From NCBI GenBank assembly GCA_900404475.1, contig OUQQ01000020.1, forward strand, positions 1-64,000: a DNA stretch of 64,000 bases, given 5' to 3'. Of this stretch, positions 57,035-64,000 are shown one piece after another (position 1 is the first letter of the stretch; the number at the start of each line of letters is the position of its first letter). The DNA comes from Spongospora subterranea. Its lineage: Eukaryota; Endomyxa; Phytomyxea; Plasmodiophorida; Plasmodiophoridae. The notes below the pieces were generated by a model that ran no database searches, was not told where the DNA came from, and was given only the letters and a program-made list of their open reading frames with translations. The position numbers and the translations under genes were made by a program.

Positions 57035-58558
57035 ATGCACTCTGACGACGAGAATCTGCCAATCAAGCCCAATAATGAGTCACATTCCAAGGAAAACGTG
57101 ACCGATCTCTACGACAGCGATCTGATCCTCTGCATCTGCCTTTGGGCGATCAGTTTCAGCCAAGGAATGCTGCAAAGCCTTCACGAGCACCTGACGTCGG
57201 ATTTCAATGACGGCGGTCCATCAGTGAAGTGGGCTCTGGCGATGTCGTTCCTGATCTCGAACGCCGTCAGTAATCCCGTCTGGGGATGGATCTGGTCGGT
57301 TCACACAGCGTTGGGCCATTTTTGAGAGGTTGTCACCTGAGCTGTTGGCTGTGTTTGTAGTGATAAACACGGTCATCGTATCGGATTATTGTCGGGATTG
57401 GTCCTATCTGTGTTCGGTTCATCCCTGGTCGCCTATGCCCCCAACCTCACCGTTTGCCTGATTGGCCGGGCGGTATCCGGCCTGTGCGCCAATCTCAGTC
57501 TGCACCGGTCCTACCTCGGCTTCATCACCAACGGCAACAATCAAGCCAGGGCGTTCGGTACCTTATCCGGCATATTCGGATTAGCACAAACAATCGTTAG
57601 TGGTTATACTCGTTGACGTTCGACATTGTTACTGAATCTCAGCTAATCAGACGCATTTATTGGCGTTGATCCCAAAGAACTACCCAGAGGTGCTGCCATC
57701 CCAAGCCATGTTCATGGGTAGTTTGTCGATGATCGTCTCGTCCTCCACCCTGTTCCTCTGCGTCTTCCGCTTGCAATATATTGCCCCTTCGACCCAATCC
57801 CATTCCAAATCCGTCCGGACGCGCCACCCTAAACCATTACTGATCCGATACCGTTTGCCCATCATAGCCGCGTTCGCCTACGCATCGGCATCGTTCGTTC
57901 TAGTGGTATGTTGAACGCCATCGGCCCCAGACTCGATTCCTTATTGTGTAAACTAGTCTCCTGATTACACCCTTCTGTCGGTTTTCATTGATCCAGTGAC
58001 AGCGCCATACTTCTTGGCAATTCAGGGTTGGCCATCACATAACATGTTTTTTTCAAACAGTTTTTTTATTGACTCTAAAAACTAGGGGCAGTACGAACTC
58101 TATCGACCATTTTTGTGTTCCCGGTTCTGTGCGCGCGATTCGGCGTGGTCCGTTTGAACATGTTCGGTACGGCGATGGGTTTGATCACAATCCCATCGGT
58201 GGCGGTCATGTCGTTGATTGCGAACCCTCTCGCCTGTGGTATCGCCGAAACGATCGCCTTCTCATTACGGGGCGTTGTCCTGTCGTTCGTCATCACAAGT
58301 TGCGCTGTTCTGATCAACAACGGATCGCCGGCGAAGACCCGAAGCCGAGCGGTGGCGCTATCGCAATCGTTCGTGAGCATGTCCACCTTGGTCGCTGTGT
58401 CGATCATGACAGCGATCCATGGATTTGGCGTCGATATTGGCTTCCCCTTCTTGCCATTCGGCGTCCTCATGATATTATGTGCTGGGTCGACGCTGGCTGT
58501 GTCGTTTATCCCGAAATCGCTGAACCGCCCGTATCAAGAACTGCCTACGGCTCAGTAA
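57035..58558 (+). CDS. Major facilitator superfamily transporter
   Basis: Exons 57035-57294, 57361-57599, 57643-57909 and 58086-58558 join in phase to 412 residues with about twelve hydrophobic segments. The acidic N-terminus leads to helix 1 (LILCICLWAISFSQGMLQSL), the loop 2-3 MFS signature (WICDKHGHRIGLLSGLVLS), helix 4 RAVSGLCANLSLHRSYLGFI with its conserved Arg, and loop 8-9 (RFGVVRLNMFGTAMGL), then helices to the SFIPKSLNRP end. Overall pattern resembles zinc-induced facilitator-like or drug:proton antiporters. The substrate is unknown. The 176-nt last intron could hide a small missed exon. Confidence 0.82.
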
Positions 58559-58613
58559 AAAATGACCCAGTCTAATGACTGATAAATATCGATATATTTG
58601 AACATTGAGTTCA

Positions 58614-59212
58614 TCAACGGCATGATCCATCGCTTGGCCCAGTCCTCCATCGCTCATCCACTTTGGCGCAGTCGAATAATGGCTTGTTTAGGCGTTTGTT
58701 GACGCGGTTGTGCAGTTGACACATCCATTGCGACAATAGATGACGGGATCCAGTAGTGGGAGGGCGATTGGACAGATCTGCAATAAGGTGTTGACGACAC
58801 GTGGCACATGGATAGAACTGCATTTGCGAACCCCCAGTTATCACAAACGATATATGAACTATTGGGAAATACCTGAGCGAATCTATGCATGAACTCGGTC
58901 ATGGATTCCTGTTCCCGTTTGCTGGGCTTGGCTGGGTAATATGCGGCCATGGTATGAAGCAATCCCCACGACGATCGACCTAAAGCAGCGCGATCCAGTG
59001 GGCAATCCGCCCTCGATTCCACCTGCTAGCAAAACATGACCCATGGCAAAAACATCATTGCCTGATTGGTCTACAGGTGTGGGTGAATGGCCCCGATCGA
59101 CTTGATCCGCTGCTGGATTGGCCCCAGGCAACCTAAACCCCCTTTTATGCAGAAACTCCTTCATGTCATCGCATACTCTGCAGGGCTCCGGTTCCGGCAG
59201 GTTAGCGGTCAT
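58614..59212 (-). CDS. ERV1: FAD-linked sulfhydryl oxidase ERV1/ALR
   Basis: Erv1 reoxidises Mia40 in the mitochondrial intermembrane space, passing electrons to cytochrome c. Exons 59212-59075, 59022-58873 and 58817-58614 join to 163 residues (introns 52 and 55 nt). The N-terminal shuttle pair is CRVC, followed by the catalytic domain: [20 protein letters not shown] with the FAD-binding helix, FYPCATC with the active Cxx[21 protein letters not shown] and the [15 protein letters not shown] end. All redox Cys are present. The 46-residue N-terminal arm matches mitochondrial Erv1 rather than Erv2. Confidence 0.95.
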
Positions 59213-59403
59213 CCTCTCGTTGGATATGGCGATTGCAGCGACTCAACGCCACGACAAGAACCGGCGCAATGCCAATCTAAAACTGTCCCCGATGACCTAT
59301 TTATTACCCGCACGGATTTATTCTGAACACCAACAACCTCTGCATTCCGACGAAACTGGAACCCCCATCAGACGCCAACAGAACATCAAGTCGTGTTGAT
59401 TGG

Positions 59404-59975
59404 ATGCAACGACAGGTGACTATGGGAGGGGGCGGATTCCGGCTTGCAAGCGTGAAGCCTGGGGCAACGGTCTGTGCCCAGGTCAACCAGGTCTTCGAGA
59501 CGTCGTACGACATAGCGATCCCTGATATCCCGTCTGAATGACGTAGAGCATGACGGAATCGAGACTTCGACATGATCATGTTTTGTTTGACACCTAGATG
59601 CAAAACAGCTGCACAAAACATTCAAACCATCTGAGGGATTGCAGTGGATTTAATTGGGACGACGAAAACGAGTTTCTACCGGCCCCTGACAGCACCTGGG
59701 AAGAGCTCACTCAGGTATCATCTTCAACAGCGTCATCGTTTCCATTCATCTGTCTTTAGACACGTCCTGCTGCAAATCGGGTTCGAAACACGCCTTTTCC
59801 CATGTTCGATCAATTGGACAACCTGTTCCAGGGCACCGTCGCGACAGTTCCCGGCCATGATTCGGAGAGTGCAACCATTTTGGCCCCAAATCCAGTGGAG
59901 GGCGAACCATGCATGCCCGATGCGAATGAATTGGAAAACTGCTCCAACTTGTGGAGTGATATTGACCGTCTGTAG
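59404..59975 (+). CDS. Small acidic unidentified protein
   Basis: Exons 59404-59531, 59645-59714 and 59760-59975 join in phase to 137 residues. The first exon encodes QVTMGGGGFRLASVKPGATV and QVFETSYDIAIPD; the second is acidic (FNWDDENEFLPAPDSTWEEL); the third has PFPMFDQLDNLFQGTVATVP and an acidic end (LWSDIDRL). The frame stays open upstream of the ATG, so a longer N-terminus is possible. Its acidic aromatic composition would suit an interaction or activation region, but no domain is recognised. Confidence 0.5.
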
Positions 59976-61092
59976 GCAACGCCGAGATGCCCGCAGGCAA
60001 AGCCAGGCCAGGCTCCAAAACGGGCAGGAAATGGAATTGGCGAGATCTTGGTAGTCAATAATCGTCACGTATGTGATCATTGCTCATTTTTTTCTGATGA
60101 TGCTGCTCATATTCGCAATCGCACCAGGATAGGTGAGCATACGCAGCGCCAATTTGATAAGAGAGACAGGAGAGTACGAGCAATCGCGAGCCGATGAATA
60201 TTGACGAACGGCGGGTAGCGCCTCGACATTTGGTGAATAGTGACGACCTTGATAAAGCCCCTGCCACCGTATAATCCCCACCCGCCATTGCGTTATTGTC
60301 TCTATTGCATAGTGATGTTGTGTCATGTTCACATAATCCACGCTGTTCCCCGCCTTTGATTGAACGTGGCCCATCACCACCAATGCCATTCCGGCTGCCC
60401 GTACTGTAGTAGGTGTCATCGTTGTTCCCTTTCCAGACACTGTATAAACCACAATCGTCATTCAAGATTTTGTGGTTATCGTGTATCGGAAAATGCAAAA
60501 CGTACTGGCTTCTTTTCCCATTTTTGTTGCTCTTCTCTTGTCCGATATACTGTTTCAAGGTTTGACAGTTTGAGTTTAACTTGTTTGGTTGACACGTTTG
60601 ATTGGCATCGAGAGTTGATAGCCAGCGTCAGCCGCGACCAACCCATTCGGGATAAATTGATGTTACCAGCATCAGAAACCAAGCGCGTTAATGCTGTCTT
60701 CTGGTCGAGCATGTTGGCCAGCCACGGTTGACAAGTTCGACTGGCGTCCACTAGAGTAACCGCTATAGCTCCACATTGCAGTCATCGTTACCACATTTAT
60801 GGGCCCCTCAACACTGTGTGACCGATGTACAATCGTTATATTGCACAAGGCTGTTGCGTTACTGTTGTCCCTGGTCCCACTCCTCAATGTGAAACGTGTG
60901 CTCATACGTTGCTGTGATCGTTACGACCTTGATAGAGCCCGCTGACACCGCATAACCACCGTCAAATCACTATTGTCGATATCGCCCCAGGGAAGTTCAC
61001 ACCTTCTGGCTGTTAGGGGTAGGGTGCAGCTGCTGGCCCAGGCGATCAATCGTTCAGCAATATCTTGTACACTACCGAAGTCGGGCTGAGCC
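59976..61092. other. Region with minus-strand frames and a diverged internal repeat
   Basis: Minus-strand frames at 60055-60558, 60476-60751, 60672-60905 and 60921-61148 look partly protein-like (DQKTALTRLVSDAGNINLSR near 60690), but I could not join them into one gene. About 60 bases near 60240-60300 reappear, diverged, at about 60905-60970 (GACCTTGATA-A/G-AGCCC and flanks), suggesting an old internal duplication. Product unknown. Confidence 0.35.
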
Positions 61093-61731
61093 ATGTCGTC
61101 ATCGTCCAAGGCCCGGTCGGGATCCCCCGATCCTCGCCCAGCAGCCAAATCGCCAGAGCTTCTGGCATCGCACTACGAACGAAAAATGGTTCGTCGACGG
61201 GTGAAGCAATTTTTCCACCGCTGATTTTGTGTACAAGGTGAGGATGATAAAAAATCTGCGAAAATTGGAAGAAGCTGGTCATACTAAAGAAGCGGCAATG
61301 GAAGCACTGATCGCCTGTAAAAATAGCTTAGGTGATATGAATTGGTGAAGCTGCAAAATATGTTGAGTTTATTCCAGCCAAGGCCAATCCAATAAATATG
61401 TCCAGCAACTATCAGAAGGCGCTACCAGCGAAACCCTGCCGTGGTTTACAGCAGCGTCTGATGAATTCCCGCCCCCTTCTCCAACGAAACCGCCAACTGC
61501 TGATGCTGTCACATTTCGTGATCTGCCAATATGCGGTTGTAGCGGCATATTTGCCAACTGCAAATTTTTTATATCCTCTACCTAGGTCCCCAATTCAGTC
61601 GTAAACATGTGAAAAATTCCAATTTGCCGCCAATGAGGAAGTCATCGACGACGTGTCCGCCAACATCTGCTTCTGGGTCGGACACCGACGGGGAGTCTGA
61701 AGTCCCAACCGTAGGAGATAGAAGGAAGTAG
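61093..61731 (+). CDS. Small UBA-like protein
   Basis: Exons 61093-61200, 61238-61331, 61383-61535 and 61586-61731 join in phase to 166 residues, with introns of 37, 51 and 50 nt. A Ser/Arg-rich start is followed by LLASHYERKMVRRRVRMIKN and a three-helix UBA-like segment (LRKLEEAGHTKEAAMEALIA with CKNSLGQSNKYVQQLSEG). The rest is Ser/Pro-rich and probably disordered (DEFPPPSPTKPPTAD; SASGSDTDGESEVP). A ubiquitin-binding role is only an inference from the helix pattern. Confidence 0.55.
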
Positions 61732-62002
61732 GTATCTTTGGTGAAAAGGATGCAATTGATTGCATCCTCACACACATCAGAGATTTCAGATTGTACCTTC
61801 CAGAACGACCGTGTATCAATACACACGACAGAAAAGTCCATCAATTACATACATGAAAAAAACAATTTTGGGGTAGTGAACTTACTCACAGCGGGGACAA
61901 AAGAGCAGAATGGTGACATCGTAATTGGGTTCATCTCGAGGATGATGGAAGGTAGTCCATAAACAGCAAAATAGATAATGTTTATATAACGAGACGGAAC
62001 AA
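61732..62002. other. Short spacer between UBA-like gene and QTRT2
   Basis: Convergent 3' ends; no coding segment recognised. Confidence 0.5.
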
Positions 62003-63181
62003 TTAACAGGACCGACAATCCGAAAACTTGTCGAGGTACGATGGCAGCTGATCAGATTCAATAGCCTTTCTGACGCCCGTAAAGAACGAGTTGATCTGAT
62101 GCAGATTATGGGACATGAGCAGGACGTGCGCCAGCAGGTCATTGACAGTGATCAGGTGATGGATATAGGCTCGGGAATGGCGACCCTCGCCACACGCCAG
62201 GCAGCAGCAATCGGCATCGATCGGCGATAGATCGTGGATGAAACGGGATTTCGACATGTTCACGAAACGATCAGAACCGGATTCGCCCAGACATAGCGCC
62301 ATTCGTTTCCCTGTTAGGTCGGCGACCCAGCTTGATTCGAACAGGTCGATCCCATCGCGAACACAATTTACCAGCTCCTGGAACGATCGAACGCCCAGCG
62401 CCAGCCGAGCCTTGTCCTGGGGAATCAAATCGACCATCTCCGCCGTGGTTTTCCCGTTATTATCAGCCGTCAATGGAACGACATATCCGGCCAGATCATC
62501 ATTATGGGCCTTGATCACGTCCTCATTCACCATTCCAAATACCGAGAGCGCCTCGCCAGGGATCACCTTCAATATTTCGCTAAGATACCCCAAATTCCTT
62601 CGGCATTGGCGCCGAGAAAATGTTTCGGGTACGTCGCCCGATTTCGGGTCGAATCTATGTTGAGATTGCGGTTGAAGATCCATCATCGTGATCAATACAT
62701 CCGGCTTGAACACCACAGCGGTTTTGGCGTAATCTTGAGGAGTCACTTTATAAACAGTTTGGTTGCTCTTCACTGCCGAGGTCCACAACCTTGAGTTGGA
62801 TAACCCCTGGCACCCGTTAATCGCTCTCAGCCCATAAATCGATATGGATTTGGCAATGGTCGATGTTGAATGCAGACAGGACGCCAGTCCGTCTGGGAAC
62901 CGGTTAGAGAACTCCACAATGGCGTCTTCGTCAACCGAACGTTGCCCGGTCTTGATGATCATGGTCATGAACGATTCCATGGCCGTGTAGTAGGGTATGT
63001 ATTGGCCTTGATCGCACACGATCGGGTCGGCTAACGCCCCAGTCAAGTGCGGGATGGCGCCATGATCGGCCGGGACAATACAGGATGGTGTCTCAATCTC
63101 TCGTCCAGATACCGTCTTGAATACCCCATATCTGCTCTTTCCACATATGGATCGAATCGTATACGACGATGATGTCGCCAT
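62003..63181 (-). CDS. QTRT2: Queuine tRNA-ribosyltransferase accessory subunit 2
   Basis: QTRT2 pairs with QTRT1 to insert queuine into the wobble position of GUN-anticodon tRNAs. A single 392-residue frame from ATG 63181 has the family order: KSRYGVFKTVSGREIETPSC, IVPADHGAIPHLT, the central barrel, DKARLALGVRSFQELVNCVR with DGIDLFESSWVADLTGKRMA, and the zinc site C-x-C-x2-C in DADCCCLACGEGR with the distant His in SHNLHQINSFF. SRAYIHHLITVNDLLAHVLL is nearly invariant. It lacks the catalytic DSGGFQ of QTRT1, as expected for the accessory subunit. It is intronless and divergent from QTRT1. Confidence 0.94.
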   Translation of the reverse strand: MATSSSYTIRSICGKSRYGVFKTVSGREIETPSCIVPADHGAIPHLTGALADPIVCDQGQYIPYYTAMESFMTMIIKTGQRSVDEDAIVEFSNRFPDGLASCLHSTSTIAKSISIYGLRAINGCQGLSNSRLWTSAVKSNQTVYKVTPQDYAKTAVVFKPDVLITMMDLQPQSQHRFDPKSGDVPETFSRRQCRRNLGYLSEILKVIPGEALSVFGMVNEDVIKAHNDDLAGYVVPLTADNNGKTTAEMVDLIPQDKARLALGVRSFQELVNCVRDGIDLFESSWVADLTGKRMALCLGESGSDRFVNMSKSRFIHDLSPIDADCCCLACGEGRHSRAYIHHLITVNDLLAHVLLMSHNLHQINSFFTGVRKAIESDQLPSYLDKFSDCRSC

Positions 63182-63322
63182 TTGCCAACTCGACCTTCTG
63201 GAAGAACAATCTTCACGGACTCTTTTCAATCTCCGTGACCTGTGACATGATCCCGACCGGGGTCAGTGGCTGATTGCGCCCAATATCAATAATATCGCCG
63301 AGATTGTCCTGGCAACGGTCAA
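63182..63322. promoter_or_regulatory. Bidirectional promoter between QTRT2 and QTRT1
   Basis: Only 141 bases separate the two start codons of genes encoding partner subunits, so both promoters must overlap here. No TATA box or repeated operator is obvious. Confidence 0.6.
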
Positions 63323-63962
63323 ATGGCGAAGATGGAGTGGCCATTGCAGTTATCGATAGTGGCGAGATGTTCCACTACTAAGGCCCGTGTTAGCGATATG
63401 ATATTGCCTCATATCACTGCTCGTTTACCCATGTTTATGCCGGTTGCCACCTCAGGTGTTATGAAAGGTATTATGTCCCTGTCGCTTTTTGCCAAAGAAC
63501 AATTTTTCCCAGCAATATCGTTCTATTCTCTGGTCTTTATTTACAGAATCTTCGCGTTCACAATCTACTGATAATTTGTTTCACTATCGCATCGAAATTT
63601 GACATCTTCCTAGGTGTCGCTGTATCGCAGCTCGTTGATCTCGACTGCGACGTGATATTGGGCAATACCTACCATCTGGCACTACAGCCGGGAATCGACC
63701 TAATGAAGGATCGATACGGTGGACTGCACCAGTTTATGCATTGGGATCGCGGGCTGCTCACTGACAGTGGCGGGTTCCAGATGGTGTCGCTGGCGAAACT
63801 GATGAACGTCGACGAAGATGGCGTCAGATTCGTTTCCCATATAGATGGGGTCACCGAACTTTTCCTACGCCCTGAGGACTCGATTGCGATGCAAAACGCG
63901 ATCGGTAGTGACATCATGATGCAACTTGATGACGTCGTGTCGTCGCTGACGACGGGCCCAAG
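63323..63962 (+). CDS. QTRT1: Queuine tRNA-ribosyltransferase catalytic subunit 1 (5' part)
   Basis: QTRT1 carries out the base exchange of guanine for queuine in tRNA. Exons 63323-63467 and 63614-63962 encode the first 164 residues; a GTAATA donor follows at 63963, and the remaining exons lie beyond the window. Conserved parts are [65 protein letters not shown] containing the general-base Asp, and [13 protein letters not shown]. The intron between the exons is 146 nt, longer than most here. It pairs with the divergent QTRT2. Confidence 0.94.
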
Positions 63963-64000
63963 GTAATATAAGAATTGGAAAACCGACAGCGTCAACGTAA

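Noticed and set aside
58075..58470. 131-codon minus-strand frame over the MFS transporter
   Set aside because: It is antisense to conserved transmembrane segments.
59644..60054. 136-codon plus-strand frame
   Set aside because: A spliced model in another frame gives consistent exon joins and a more protein-like acidic product.

Overview
The window is eukaryotic nuclear DNA. Genes are compact, lie on both strands and are split by many very short introns (mostly 45-65 nt, GT...AG); nearly all exon joins I tested keep frame and rebuild a recognisable conserved protein. The standard code is used (TGA is a real stop, TGG encodes Trp). The gene set is opisthokont-like: a homoaconitase of the alpha-aminoadipate lysine pathway (typical of fungi and a few unicellular relatives) sits beside WASP, an SH3-LIM-villin-headpiece protein, AP-4 mu, a CIBAR-type BAR protein, both queuine tRNA-ribosyltransferase subunits and a SUEL-type lectin. 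This fits an early-branching fungus or aphelid-like lineage, or a unicellular holozoan; the sequence alone does not decide.

Layout. 1-5.8 kb: a tandem segmental duplication holding an MFSD8-like transporter and a LIM gene; the left copy is truncated by the window edge and has decayed. 5.8-9.3 kb: a graveyard of transposon relics (Penelope-like reverse transcriptase, an internally rearranged Ty1/copia element, a Tc1/mariner transposase). 9.3-22.3 kb: SDE2, WASP, a possible HMG-like ORF, HSP10, quinolinate phosphoribosyltransferase, mevalonate diphosphate decarboxylase, a U-box-like orphan and ERGIC3/Erv46. 22.4-35.4 kb: a TFIIIC TPR subunit, the cohesin loader Scc2/NIPBL with an internal PHD finger, and AP-4 mu. 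35.6-45 kb: an RNF5/185-type RING ligase, tRNA pseudouridine synthase, a small unknown gene, ORC4 and homoaconitase. 44.9-52.7 kb: a glycine-rich protein, a BAR protein, a DENN protein, PDAT and a secreted kelch protein. 52.8-64 kb: CCT1, a Ty3/gypsy relic, a secreted lectin, an MFS transporter, the ERV1/ALR sulfhydryl oxidase, small unknown genes and a head-to-head QTRT2/QTRT1 pair running off the right end.

Functionally these are mostly single-copy housekeeping genes: lysine, NAD, isoprenoid and triacylglycerol metabolism, secretory traffic, actin nucleation, chromosome cohesion and replication, Pol III transcription, and tRNA modification. Few neighbours belong to one pathway. The clear exception is QTRT2/QTRT1, the two subunits of one enzyme divergently arranged about 141 bp apart. 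No CRISPR array, rRNA or tRNA gene was recognised.
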